NCBI RefSeq assembly: GCF_946886695.1
Contig: NZ_CAMPJD010000041.1
Location: 1-43,980 of the forward strand
Reading direction: 5' to 3'
Length of the DNA: 43,980 nt
From: an uncultured Pseudoxanthomonas sp.
GTDB taxonomy: Bacteria > Pseudomonadota > Gammaproteobacteria > Xanthomonadales > Xanthomonadaceae
This document shows positions 9,479 through 18,341 of this stretch, in pieces. Each line of letters starts with the position of its first letter. Positions within the stretch are counted from its first letter, which is position 1. Under the pieces are notes generated by a model. It was not told where the DNA came from and made no database searches. It saw nothing but the letters and a program-made list of their open reading frames with translations. The translations under genes were made by a program, and so were the position numbers.

Positions 9479-11095
9479 ATGACGAAGAACAACTGGTGGC
9501 GTGGCGCGGTGATCTACCAGATCTACCCCCGCAGCTTCCTGGATACCAACGGGGATGGCGTGGGCGACCTGCCGGGCATCGTCGAGAAGCTCGACTACAT
9601 CGCCGGTCTCGGCGTGGACGCCATCTGGATCTCGCCGTTCTTCAAGTCGCCGATGGCGGACTTCGGCTACGACATCGCCGACTACCGCGATGTGGACCCG
9701 CTGTTCGGCACGCTGGCGGATTTCGACCGCCTGCTCGCCAAGGCGCACTCGCTGGGCGTCAAGGTGATGATCGACCAAGTGCTGAGCCACTGCTCGGTCG
9801 ACCATGCCTGGTTCAAGGAGAGCCGCGAGAGCCGCGACAACCCCAAGGCCGACTGGTACGTATGGGCCGATCCGAAGAAAGACGGCACGCCGCCGAACAA
9901 CTGGATGTCGCTGTTCGGTGGCGTCGCGTGGCGCTGGGAGCCGCGCCGCGAGCAGTACTACCTGCACAACTTCCTTGCCAGCCAGCCAGACCTGAATTTC
10001 CACAACCCGGCTGTGCAGCAGGCCACGTTGGACAATGTGCAGTTCTGGCTCGACAAGGGTGTGGACGGCCTGCGGCTGGACGCGATCAACTTCTGCTTCC
10101 ACGACGCGCAGTTGCGCGACAACCCGCCCAAGCCGAAGGAGAAGCGGGTCGGGCGCGGCTTCAGCCCCGACAATCCGTACGCGTACCAGTACCACTACTT
10201 CAACAACACACAGCCGGAGAACATCCCGTTCCTGGAGCGCCTGCGCGTCCTGCTGGATCGCTATCCGGATGCGGCCGCACTGGGCGAGATCTCGTCGGAG
10301 GATTCGCTGGCCACCACCGCCGAGTACGTCAGCGATCAGCGCCTGCATATGGGCTACAGCTTCGAACTGCTGACCGATGATGGCAGCGCCGCCTACATCC
10401 GCGACACGGTCGAGCGGCTGGAAGCCGCGATGGTCGAAGGCTGGCCGTGCTGGGCGGTCTCCAACCACGACGTGCAGCGTGCGGTCACGCGCTGGGGCAA
10501 CGGCGATGCATCGCCGGCACTGGCGGCTCAACTGGTGGCCCTGGTGTGTTCGTTGCGGGGCTCGGTCTGCCTGTACCAGGGCGAAGAACTCGGGCTCCCC
10601 GAAGCCGACGTGCCGTATGAAGCGCTGCAGGATCCCTACGGCAAGACCTTCTGGCCGAACTTCAAGGGCCGCGATGGCTGCCGCACGCCGATGCCGTGGA
10701 ACGAGGGTGAGCAGGCCGGCTTCAGCCACGGCAATCCGTGGTTGCCGATCCCGGCAGAACACCGCACGATCAATGTCGCCGCGCAGGAAGCCGATGCCGG
10801 CTCCATCCTCAACCAGGTGCGGCGCTTCCTCGCATGGCGACGCAGCCAGCCTGCATTGCGCGTGGGCAGCATCCGCTTCCTGGATGCCCCCGAACCGGTG
10901 CTCGCCTTCGTGCGCGAGACCGAAGGCGCTGCGATGCTGGTGGTGTTCAACCTGTCGTCGCAGGAGGTCTCGTGGGCGTTGCCGGGAAGCATCGTGCCGC
11001 GCGCGGTGGACAGCCACGGCCTGCCGTCCGGCACCCTGCAGGATGGCCGGCTCATGCTGCCGCCCCGTGGCGTGTACTACGCCGTCATCGATTGA
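9479..11095 (+). CDS. GH13 alpha-glucosidase, XgtA type
   Basis: A 538-residue cytoplasmic-type enzyme (no signal peptide) that hydrolyses terminal alpha-1,4 glucosides of maltose and short maltodextrins. GH13 motifs: GVKVMIDQVLSH (93-104), GVDGLRLDAINF with nucleophile D201, LGEISSED with acid/base E270, and VSNHDVQRAV with D331. Length and the 201/270 spacing agree with the Xanthomonas alpha-glucosidase XgtA (GH13_23), an enzyme also known for transglucosylation. The ATG at 9479 gives MTKNNWWRGAVIYQIYPRSF, the normal family N-terminus; an earlier in-frame ATG at 9332 would run through the operator. The exported esterase gene follows after 17 bases. Confidence 0.94.
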   Translation: MTKNNWWRGAVIYQIYPRSFLDTNGDGVGDLPGIVEKLDYIAGLGVDAIWISPFFKSPMADFGYDIADYRDVDPLFGTLADFDRLLAKAHSLGVKVMIDQVLSHCSVDHAWFKESRESRDNPKADWYVWADPKKDGTPPNNWMSLFGGVAWRWEPRREQYYLHNFLASQPDLNFHNPAVQQATLDNVQFWLDKGVDGLRLDAINFCFHDAQLRDNPPKPKEKRVGRGFSPDNPYAYQYHYFNNTQPENIPFLERLRVLLDRYPDAAALGEISSEDSLATTAEYVSDQRLHMGYSFELLTDDGSAAYIRDTVERLEAAMVEGWPCWAVSNHDVQRAVTRWGNGDASPALAAQLVALVCSLRGSVCLYQGEELGLPEADVPYEALQDPYGKTFWPNFKGRDGCRTPMPWNEGEQAGFSHGNPWLPIPAEHRTINVAAQEADAGSILNQVRRFLAWRRSQPALRVGSIRFLDAPEPVLAFVRETEGAAMLVVFNLSSQEVSWALPGSIVPRAVDSHGLPSGTLQDGRLMLPPRGVYYAVID

Positions 11096-11112
11096 CACGA
11101 CGGGGTACGAAG

Positions 11113-12039
11113 ATGGGCACTTGCATGGGCAGGATCGGGATCACGCTGCTGCTGGCCGCGGCCTCGCTCGTCGCGCAGGCACGGGAGCGCGCAGCCTCCG
11201 TCGTCGCCGCGCAGGCGGTGACGGGCGAAGGCGTCACCGGCACGCTGCTGCGCCACGCGCAGTTCCCTTCCCGCCATGTCGCGGCGAGGAACGTGGACGT
11301 CTGGCTGCCACCGGGCTACACGGAAGCGCACGGTACACGCTATCCCGTCCTCTACATGCACGACGGCCAGAACGTGTTCGACCCGTCGACGTCCTACACC
11401 CGCGTGGACTGGGGCGTGGACGAAGCGATGACGCGCCTGATCGCCAACGGGCACGCGCGCGCGGCCATCGTCGTCGCGGTGTGGAACACGCCCAAGCGCC
11501 TGCAGGAATACATGCCGCGCAAGGCCATCGATGGCGAAACGTTCATCCCTACGCCAGGCGATCCGCCGTTTCCGACCGCCGAGATCGTCGCGGACGATTA
11601 CCTGGCCTTCCTCGTCACCGAGCTGAAGCCGTTCATCGATGCGCAGTACCGCACGCTCACCGGTCCGGCGGACACGTTCGTGATGGGGTCCAGCATGGGC
11701 GGCCTGATTTCCGCGTATGCGGTGCTGGAGTACCCGCAGGTGTTCGGCGGGGCAGGGTGCGTGTCCACGCACTGGCCGATCGCCGGCGGTATCGTCGAAG
11801 GCTACCTGGCGAAGCACCTGCCTGCGCCCGGCGGCAACCGCTTCTACTTCGACTACGGCACCGAGGCCATCGACGCGATGTACGAGCCCTACCAGCAGCG
11901 TGTCGACAGCGGGATGCGGATGCGTGGCTATCGACCCGGCGTGGATTTCCTGAGCCACCGCTACCTGGGCGCGACCCACAACGAAGCGGCGTGGCGGGAT
12001 CGCATCGAAGTGCCGCTGGGCTTCCTGCTGCGGCCCTGA
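11113..12039 (+). CDS. Exported alpha/beta-hydrolase, esterase D/enterochelin-esterase-like
   Basis: A 308-residue protein with an N-terminal signal (IGITLLLAAASLVAQA). It carries typical PF00756 landmarks: VDVWLPPGYTE, PVLYMHDGQNVFD, the nucleophile elbow GSSMGG (about residue 197), and a late histidine in YLGATHNEAAW. The Ser-His and a probable Asp/Glu would form the catalytic triad. The natural ester is not known; homologues are found in maltodextrin and other sugar loci. It lies 17 bases after the alpha-glucosidase and is probably co-transcribed. ATG 11125 (MGRIG...) is an alternative start that leaves the signal intact. Confidence 0.85.
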   Translation: MGTCMGRIGITLLLAAASLVAQARERAASVVAAQAVTGEGVTGTLLRHAQFPSRHVAARNVDVWLPPGYTEAHGTRYPVLYMHDGQNVFDPSTSYTRVDWGVDEAMTRLIANGHARAAIVVAVWNTPKRLQEYMPRKAIDGETFIPTPGDPPFPTAEIVADDYLAFLVTELKPFIDAQYRTLTGPADTFVMGSSMGGLISAYAVLEYPQVFGGAGCVSTHWPIAGGIVEGYLAKHLPAPGGNRFYFDYGTEAIDAMYEPYQQRVDSGMRMRGYRPGVDFLSHRYLGATHNEAAWRDRIEVPLGFLLRP

Positions 12040-12354
12040 CGGCAGCGTCTTCGCGCGTGCGTCCGACCGTCAGCGTGCGCGCATGATCGCGCGTCGCGCG
12101 CGGCGACCTGTTGCCTGAACGACCACGGCGATGCCTTCATCGTGCGTGCGCGTCGTCGTCCGCGTCCACGGAACCCGTGTTACGCCAACGCGTGGAATAT
12201 GCATGAATACGTATGCAGCGCGGATTGTGCAGCTGCGCGCGCCACTACCATTGCCGCACGTTTCGGGGCACGTGCCCCTGGCGTGGCAGACCCGGGCGAT
12301 CGCATCGTGCGACGCACCCGGCTCATCGCATACAACGTCCTTGGAGAGGGGAAC
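12040..12354. promoter_or_regulatory. Leader/promoter region of the TonB-dependent receptor
   Basis: A gap of 315 bases before the receptor ATG, with no credible gene. It carries the second copy of the 17-bp palindrome and, at 12342-12351, a strong purine-rich ribosome site (GGAGAGGGG) just before the start. The receptor is therefore probably transcribed from its own promoter, under the same regulator as the genes upstream. Confidence 0.55.
12202..12218. promoter_or_regulatory. Putative LacI-family operator, site 2
   Basis: CATGAATACGTATGCAG on the plus strand, an exact match in inverted orientation to the site at 9357-9373. It is 137 bases upstream of the receptor start. Flanking bases differ between the sites, so the 17 bases stand out as the conserved unit. 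Confidence 0.65.
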
Positions 12355-15123
12355 ATGCAACTCAAGCGCAACCTGCTGAGCGCGGCGTTGGCGTCCGCCA
12401 TCGCGCTCACCGCGACGGGCGTACAGGCCCAGACCGCCGAAACCGCCGACGAACAGACGCAATCGACCGATGCCACCGAGCTGGAAACGGTGGTGGTGAC
12501 GGGCATCCGCCGCGGCATCGAGAGCGCGATTTCGGTCAAGCGCGATTCCACCTCCATCGTCGAGGCGGTATCCGCCGAAGACATCGGCAAGCTGCCGGAT
12601 GTCAGCATCGGTGAATCCATCGGCCGCCTGCCCGGCCTGGCCGCGCAGCGCGTCGCGGGTCGTGCGCAGGTGATCAGCGTGCGCGGCCTGTCGCCCGACT
12701 TCTCCACCACGCTGCTCAACGGCCGCGAGATGGTCAGCACCGGTGACAACCGCAGCGTCGAGTTCGACCAGTATCCGTCCGAGCTGGTCGGCGGCGTGAC
12801 GGTGTACAAGACGCCCGATGCCGGCCTCATCGGCCAGGGCCTGTCGGGCACCATCGACATGCAGACCGTGCGCCCGTTGAGCTTCGATGCGCCGGTGGGC
12901 ACTGTCGGCGTACGCGGCCAGCGCAACTCGCTCGGCGCGGCGGCCGATGCGTCCGCCTACGGCGAGCGCATCAACGCCAGCTACATCACCCAGAATGAAG
13001 CGCGCACCTTCGGCTTCTCGATCGGGTATTCGCATACCACCACGCCGATCCAGGAAAACCAGGTGGGCCTGTACGAGCCATGGCAGGCCATCGGCGACAA
13101 CTGGCGCCCGGGCGTGCCGGCCGGTACGTTCTATTCCGACGGCATCAAGGCACTGCGCCGCACCGGCGAAACCAAGCGTGATGGCGTGATGGCCACGGTG
13201 CAGTTCCGTCCGTCGAATGCGTGGACCAGCACGCTGGACCTGTTCCATTCGGAAGCCGAGCAGGTCGATACGGCCAACCAGTTCGAAGTGCATATCGGCG
13301 ACTACAACGGCGGCTATGGTCGTCTGGACGTCACCAATCCGGTCATCAACGGCGACAACACCTTCACCGGCGGCACCGTCGGCAACGTGTACCCGCTGGT
13401 GCGCGGCATGTACAACCGTCGCGAAGACGAGATCAACGCCTTCGGTTGGAACAACGAGTTCACGACCGGCCAGGTGCGCATCATCGCCGACGTGGGTTGG
13501 TCCCGCGCCAAGCGTGACGAGCTCAACCTCGAGAACAACACGCAGATGCTGCCGGCGCCGCAGCTGGATACGCTGCAGCTGCAGCTCAGGAACAACGGGT
13601 TCTCGCAGATCAATCCCGGGCGCGACTATTCGAATCCGGAGTCGCTGTACCTGACCGGCACGATCTACGGCTCGGGCTACGGCAAGGTGCCGAGCGTGGT
13701 CGATGAACTACGCACGGGCAAGCTGGCAGCATCGTTCCCGGCGCCGGCGTTCCTGTCCTGGATGACCGACATCGATGTCGGCCTGAATTACGCCGACCGC
13801 GAGAAGAACAAGCGCCAGCCCGAGGCCAACATCAACCTTGGCGCGCAGGGCATCACGGCGATCGGGTCCGATCTTCAGTACCGTCCGGTCGACCTCAGCT
13901 TCGCCGGCATCGGCTACATCCCGTCCTGGAACGTGCCCGCAGCCGTCGCGCGCTACATGACCTTCGAGCCGAGCGACAGCGCGTTCCCGTATCTCGTCGC
14001 CAAGGCATGGGACGTGCGTGAGAAGACGACCACGGCCTACGTGCGCGGCAACATCGACACCGAGTGGGGCGGCGTCAGCGTGCGCGGCAATGCCGGCGTG
14101 CAGGTCCAGCACGTCGACCAGTCCTCGGATGCGATCAGGCTCAGTGGCGGCAGCAATCCGCTGCCCATCAGCATGGGCAAGACCTTCACCGACGTGCTGC
14201 CGAGCATGAACCTGGCGTTCGGTTTCGACAACGACCAGACCCTGCGTGTCGCGCTGGCCAAGCAGGTGGCGCGTCCGCGCGTGGACCAGCTGCGCGCCTC
14301 GCTGGAAGTGACGGCGTCCGACGGCCCGGACCAGAACAACGGCACCGGCCTGCGCAACAGCTTCGCCAGCGGCGGCAATCCGCTGCTGGATCCGTGGCGG
14401 GCGTATGCGTTCGACGTGTCCTACGAGAAGTACTTCGGCACCAAGGCATATGTCGCGGCGGCATACTTCTACAAGGACCTGCAGACCTACATCTACACCC
14501 AGACCGATCCGTTCTACGATCTGTCGGCTTACACGTCCGACATCCCGCCGCACCCGAACTTCCCGGGCGTCGGTGTCAACCCGACGGGCAGTTACTCGCG
14601 GCCGGTGAACGGCGAGGGCGGGACGCTGCAGGGCCTGGAGCTGTCGGCGTCGCTGCCGTTCGACATGTTCAGCGATGCGCTGCAGGGCTTCGGTGCGGTG
14701 GCCAGTGCCACGTTCAACGACAGCAACATCCAGATCCGCGACCCGGAGAGTGCGTCCAGCGTGGGTGCAGGCGACATCGATCTGCCGGGTCTGTCCAAGC
14801 GGGTCTACAACCTGACGGTGTACTTCGAGAAGAACGGCTTCGAGGCGCGCATCAACCAGCGTCGGCGTTCGGACTTCATCGGTGAGATCGGCAACTTCAA
14901 CGGTAACCGCACGCTGCGTTACGTGGTCGGCGAGAACATTACCGACGCGCAGGTCAGCTACTCGTTCCCGGACGGGCATGCGCTCGGCGGCCTGAGCGTG
15001 CTGTTCCAGGCCAGCAACCTGACCGACGAGGCCTACCAGACCTACGCCGGCACCAAGGACCGTCCGCTGGAATACGTCGAGTGGGGCCGCAGCTATCTGC
15101 TGGGCGTCAGCTACAAGTTCTGA
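12355..15123 (+). CDS. TonB-dependent receptor, Xanthomonas/Caulobacter type (probable maltodextrin)
   Basis: A 922-residue outer-membrane active transporter. The signal peptide ends near residue 25 (TATGVQAQ). A TonB-box-like stretch ELETVVVTGIRRG (about 44-56) leads into the plug domain (EDIGKLPDVSIGESIGRLPG, then VISVRGL). The long beta-barrel ends in the aromatic-terminated strand YLLGVSYKF, as required for insertion by the BAM complex. The ATG at 12355 follows GGAGAGGGG and is preferred over longer in-frame starts. The amylase, MFS and alpha-glucosidase neighbours and the shared operator point to maltodextrin as ligand; this is inference from context. Confidence 0.94.
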   Translation: MQLKRNLLSAALASAIALTATGVQAQTAETADEQTQSTDATELETVVVTGIRRGIESAISVKRDSTSIVEAVSAEDIGKLPDVSIGESIGRLPGLAAQRVAGRAQVISVRGLSPDFSTTLLNGREMVSTGDNRSVEFDQYPSELVGGVTVYKTPDAGLIGQGLSGTIDMQTVRPLSFDAPVGTVGVRGQRNSLGAAADASAYGERINASYITQNEARTFGFSIGYSHTTTPIQENQVGLYEPWQAIGDNWRPGVPAGTFYSDGIKALRRTGETKRDGVMATVQFRPSNAWTSTLDLFHSEAEQVDTANQFEVHIGDYNGGYGRLDVTNPVINGDNTFTGGTVGNVYPLVRGMYNRREDEINAFGWNNEFTTGQVRIIADVGWSRAKRDELNLENNTQMLPAPQLDTLQLQLRNNGFSQINPGRDYSNPESLYLTGTIYGSGYGKVPSVVDELRTGKLAASFPAPAFLSWMTDIDVGLNYADREKNKRQPEANINLGAQGITAIGSDLQYRPVDLSFAGIGYIPSWNVPAAVARYMTFEPSDSAFPYLVAKAWDVREKTTTAYVRGNIDTEWGGVSVRGNAGVQVQHVDQSSDAIRLSGGSNPLPISMGKTFTDVLPSMNLAFGFDNDQTLRVALAKQVARPRVDQLRASLEVTASDGPDQNNGTGLRNSFASGGNPLLDPWRAYAFDVSYEKYFGTKAYVAAAYFYKDLQTYIYTQTDPFYDLSAYTSDIPPHPNFPGVGVNPTGSYSRPVNGEGGTLQGLELSASLPFDMFSDALQGFGAVASATFNDSNIQIRDPESASSVGAGDIDLPGLSKRVYNLTVYFEKNGFEARINQRRRSDFIGEIGNFNGNRTLRYVVGENITDAQVSYSFPDGHALGGLSVLFQASNLTDEAYQTYAGTKDRPLEYVEWGRSYLLGVSYKF

Positions 15124-15147
15124 TCCACGCGATATCTTGCTCTCCCA

Positions 15148-15180
15148 GCCCGTCGGCCTTGTGCCGGCGGGCTTTTTCTT
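15148..15180 (+). terminator. Rho-independent terminator after the TonB receptor
   Basis: GCCCGTCGGC pairs with GCCGGCGGGC (one G-T wobble) around a 5-base loop and is followed by TTTTTCTTT. It starts 25 bases after the receptor stop. Confidence 0.88.
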
Positions 15181-15214
15181 TGGGCGGGGGCAAGACCGGC
15201 GCTGCGGGACCAAT

Positions 15215-15242
15215 GTAAAAATGGCCAAGCATGCGCTTGGCC
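15215..15242 (-). terminator. Rho-independent terminator for the minus-strand island genes
   Basis: A perfect 8-base stem (GGCCAAGC...GCTTGGCC, 15223-15242) with a 4-base loop. Read on the minus strand it is followed by ATTTTTA. It would end transcripts coming from the gene at 15416-16366. The 173 bases between that stop and this hairpin hold only a short direct repeat (CGTAGAGTTT at 15284 and 15295). Confidence 0.7.
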
Positions 15243-15415
15243 TCTCGGGTGTTTTGGTACCAGGGATCAAAAAAGGCTTGAAACGTAGAGTTTGCGTAGA
15301 GTTTTTAGCGGTGACCTTGTTGGCGCACCTCAAAGAATCACGTATATGCCCTCAGCAAAGTTCGCCCACAGTGGACGGTATGTCACTGGCGGCCGCGAGT
15401 CTGCAAGCGACGGCC

Positions 15416-16366
15416 CTAGATCTGTTGGACTTCGATACTGCTCGGCCTCATGGTTGCGCCCCAGTGGGTCTGGGCGGGCAACGGGCGCGTTGGTAGCGGG
15501 TTGGTAGCGTTGGGGTTGTAGACGACGGCAGAGAGGTGTTCGCTGGCCAGATAGGTGCCAGGGGGCAGGGTCACCAGCACCTCTTCCATCAGATCCAAAG
15601 CGTAAATGGCAGACACGTGCTTGTAGGCATCGTGCAGAAAACTATCTGCCGGGACAGAAACGGGTAGGGCGCCAACAGGGTTCTTGATCAGTCCCGGGCG
15701 ATGCGAATAATCGCTCCCTACTACCCGTCCCGAGCTCCGCTGAATCATCAGCTGCCGGGGGCCGACAGCGAACGCAATTTCGCAGGCCACAGGGATTTGG
15801 CTGATGCCGTTCAGCGACCGAAAGTTTCGTTGCAGCAGATGCTGATTGATGGCAATGACGTAGCGATCCGTAGGCCCGACAAGCGAGCGACCGAGATAGC
15901 CCGGTTTCCCCGCTGGGGGGCCGATGAGCTTCTGGTGCTTCTCCTTGAGCGCCGCTGTATAGCGTAGGGCAATCTCCTTGTGTGGGAATGACCAGACGCC
16001 AGTGGCGTTATCCGCAAGCCGCGTGGGGTCGATCCCGTTTGGCTCAGGGGTTACGAGCTCGATCCAAACGGATTCGCCGTTCTTCGTGGCGTGAAAGTCG
16101 GGACCCTCTGATGCACTTGAAAGGTGAAATCCGTTCTTCCACAGGTGGTCCGCCAAGAGGAGTTCTGCCAACCGTTGAGCGTGCTGGGCGGGGCCGCCGG
16201 TCGCAATGGCCTGCGCGAAATGGCGGTCGGCCAGCGAAGCTTGGTGAAACTTGTCGTAGATGGCGAGCACGGCGACCACGAACTCGTGGCGGACTTCTGG
16301 GCGGGCTCGTGACCAGTCATCGTTCAGACGGGTGGCCAACTGGTCGCGGAAGCGGGCTACGGCCAT
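15416..16366 (-). CDS. Uncharacterised protein with PD-(D/E)XK nuclease-like core
   Basis: A 316-residue soluble protein not recognised with certainty. The middle carries GPDFHATKNGESVWIELVTPEP (about residues 89-110, quoted here as GPDFHATKNG then ESVWIELVTPEP). That arrangement, a PDF/GPDF turn, about ten residues, then a beta-strand with I-E-x-V, is the shape of the PD-(D/E)XK nuclease core, but the usual lysine is replaced by V, so activity is uncertain. Base composition is lower in GC than the flanks. It starts 60 bases after the stop of the RES-domain gene on the same strand, so the two probably form one operon. It may be a nuclease effector or the partner of the RES protein; both are inference. 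Confidence 0.6.
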   Translation of the reverse strand: MAVARFRDQLATRLNDDWSRARPEVRHEFVVAVLAIYDKFHQASLADRHFAQAIATGGPAQHAQRLAELLLADHLWKNGFHLSSASEGPDFHATKNGESVWIELVTPEPNGIDPTRLADNATGVWSFPHKEIALRYTAALKEKHQKLIGPPAGKPGYLGRSLVGPTDRYVIAINQHLLQRNFRSLNGISQIPVACEIAFAVGPRQLMIQRSSGRVVGSDYSHRPGLIKNPVGALPVSVPADSFLHDAYKHVSAIYALDLMEEVLVTLPPGTYLASEHLSAVVYNPNATNPLPTRPLPAQTHWGATMRPSSIEVQQI

Positions 16367-16426
16367 AGAGGGGTGTTGAAGTGGTAGGGCACCGCCACAC
16401 TGTGGATCTGCTGGCTGAGCAAAGAT

Positions 16427-17695
16427 CTACTCATCGTCGTCGGGGTGCGGGTCGTAGAGGAAGGCATGGCCTTCTTCATTGGTGAAGTGGTCCATCCTCT
16501 TGAAGCTGATGCTCACTTTCTCAATGTGCACGAAGCGTAGGCTTTCAGCGACGTAGTCAACGCCGAATCTTTCCTCGACGCTGGCTTCAAGGTCAGGGAG
16601 GTGCGAGCGGTCGGGGATGTGTGAAAAGAGGACAAAGTTCGTTCCCCCTTCATTCTGAGCCGATGTGAACGCAATTCCTTCAAACTTGCCTTTGTGGACA
16701 TGGGCCAAGTACTCAGCCAGTGTTTGTGTGATGAGGTAGTCGGACTCGCGCCCCGGCACGACTGGCTCTGAAATGAGGTCATGCAGCTCTCGCAGAAATT
16801 CATGACGATCGCGCTTCTCCGCATACTCCGGGTCGAAGATGCTGTTTTCGTCAGTAGCGCGTTCCAGTCGGGTGAAGTCTAGGATGCGAAGTGGTCGAGT
16901 GGTTTTGAGGCCTATGACTGCTACGTCACTTCCAATTGCAGGCCGCATCTCCGCGACGGCCGTCTGCACATCATTCGCGGCATACACGACGGCCACGCCC
17001 TCCGGGTTCATTCTGCCTGCGCGAGCATCTTCGGAGGGTGGTGGACCAACCTGTGCTGCCGGATCCTGCAGGATCGCCTTTACCACAGCGGGTGTTGTCG
17101 CCAACCTGGCTCTAAACAAGGATGTGCCTGCGGGCAAGTCGTAGGCGATGGGGGTAGATCCGCTCTCGCGGTCCCAACACTTGAGGCTGTGGATATCTGC
17201 GAACAGATTGTCGAAGAGGGCTTTGGCGGCCCTGCTGAAGAAGCGTCGATGGTGCTTGATGTCCTGCTGAAGCCATCGCCAGTCGAACTTGCCCTCGAGC
17301 TCATCACGTACGCGGGCCGGCACATAGCAACTGTCGTCATCCCAGAACGGTTCATCACCATCTTGCGGAAAACAAACTTCTGCGTCTTGAACGGCGGCGA
17401 CGATTTCGTCGTGACACTTAAACATGTCGCCCAGGACCTCCTGAATAAGATCACTCAGGTCTTCGCCGTGGTAGCCGATCACGTGGTAATCCGCGCCGGG
17501 AGGAACGTACATATATTCGCCGCCCCGCACATACAGCTCTCGGAGTCGCGTCTCGAGCCGAGCGCCGAGGTCTTCCACACTTATCCCTCTTCGGGACTTG
17601 TCGCATTCGGAGCAGGTTACTTTCTCACCTTCCGCTTTCAGCTCGGCGCTGAGATATGCGTCATTGATGCACTTGTAGCAAAGCGCTGCGGTCAT
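16427..17695 (-). CDS. RES-domain protein with N-terminal zinc ribbon (toxin-like)
   Basis: A 422-residue protein. The N-terminus has two paired cysteines (CYKC and CSEC, about residues 6-32) that look like a zinc ribbon, followed by a helical acidic middle region of the kind found ahead of RES domains (HEPN/RES N-terminal type). The C-terminal half carries the RES landmarks: arginine in GTSLFRARLA, glutamate in VYAANDVQTAVAEMRP and serine in GRESDYLITQTLAEYL. RES toxins degrade NAD+ and are usually neutralised by an Xre-type antitoxin, which is absent here. The ATG at 17695 puts the zinc ribbon at the N-terminus; a TTG at 17746 would add 17 residues and neither has a clear ribosome site. Confidence 0.72.
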   Translation of the reverse strand: MTAALCYKCINDAYLSAELKAEGEKVTCSECDKSRRGISVEDLGARLETRLRELYVRGGEYMYVPPGADYHVIGYHGEDLSDLIQEVLGDMFKCHDEIVAAVQDAEVCFPQDGDEPFWDDDSCYVPARVRDELEGKFDWRWLQQDIKHHRRFFSRAAKALFDNLFADIHSLKCWDRESGSTPIAYDLPAGTSLFRARLATTPAVVKAILQDPAAQVGPPPSEDARAGRMNPEGVAVVYAANDVQTAVAEMRPAIGSDVAVIGLKTTRPLRILDFTRLERATDENSIFDPEYAEKRDRHEFLRELHDLISEPVVPGRESDYLITQTLAEYLAHVHKGKFEGIAFTSAQNEGGTNFVLFSHIPDRSHLPDLEASVEERFGVDYVAESLRFVHIEKVSISFKRMDHFTNEEGHAFLYDPHPDDDE

Positions 17696-17809
17696 TTGAT
17701 CGCCGTGTAGGGTCTGGGTGCTGGGGATTGGGCAGGGTAGGAACAACGTCTCAGCGGGGCTGCTGGATGGTATTTGAGGGAATAGCTCCGAACAACTAGG
17801 TGCCGGTCT

Positions 17810-18304
17810 ATGACCAAGCGCCGGGGATGGCAGCGCGGCGTCCTCTACCTGACGTATGTATCGAATAGCTGCGACCTAGACTACCTGCCGACGTCAGTCG
17901 ACTTTGATACTACGATGATGAGCATCAGACGACTTAGCGAGGTGTACATGCAGGCAAGGGCAAATGACGACGGACTGCTGGTGTCGGTCTATGCAGGAGA
18001 GTGCGGCGAGCTGGGTGCTGATAGGCGTGCGGCAGCGACTTATCTGGGCGAGCTTCTGTTGGATATTTGGTATGCGACCGACGTAGCCGCATCCTGTCGT
18101 CCCGACGGTTTCCCCGACGATCTAGTAGTCTTCCACGCTGCATTGGCCCGCGACGACCGGACTGTGCTGTTGTTCGACGATGGCAGCGTGAAGTTTGCCA
18201 GCGAACTTCCGGATGGCCTTCGCGAGTACGCGGTGGGTTTGCTGGAGAGCCATGCCGGGCGAAGGCGCCGTGCCGCGACCGGGCCGAAGCCCGCCATGGA
18301 CTAG
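17810..18304 (+). CDS. Hypothetical protein, divergent from the RES gene
   Basis: A 164-residue protein with no family I recognise. It is mixed alpha/beta in appearance (LLVSVYAGECGELGADRRAA; LLLDIWYATDVAA; LLFDDGSVKFASELPDGLRE), without signal peptide or membrane segment, and ends in a basic tail. Base use resembles the island rather than the flanking chromosome. An AGGTG precedes the ATG at 17810; ATG codons at 17915 and 17918 are alternatives. It sits between the RES gene and the integrase remnant, so it is cargo of the island. Whether it is an immunity or antitoxin protein cannot be judged. Confidence 0.55.
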   Translation: MTKRRGWQRGVLYLTYVSNSCDLDYLPTSVDFDTTMMSIRRLSEVYMQARANDDGLLVSVYAGECGELGADRRAAATYLGELLLDIWYATDVAASCRPDGFPDDLVVFHAALARDDRTVLLFDDGSVKFASELPDGLREYAVGLLESHAGRRRRAATGPKPAMD

Positions 18305-18341
18305 GTTAAGCGGTGTGCTGGTGCACGAGCACGCGTCCTGG

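Noticed and set aside
6043..9492. Single fused 1149-residue amylase protein
   Set aside because: The long frame runs through MFS sequence out of its coding frame; a signal peptide at 7719 marks the true amylase start.
15255..15269. TGGTACCAGGGATCA, faintly like the tRNA-Ala 3' end, as the far attachment site of the island
   Set aside because: Several gaps and mismatches against TGGAGCCAGGGAGGATC; an attachment repeat should be nearly exact.
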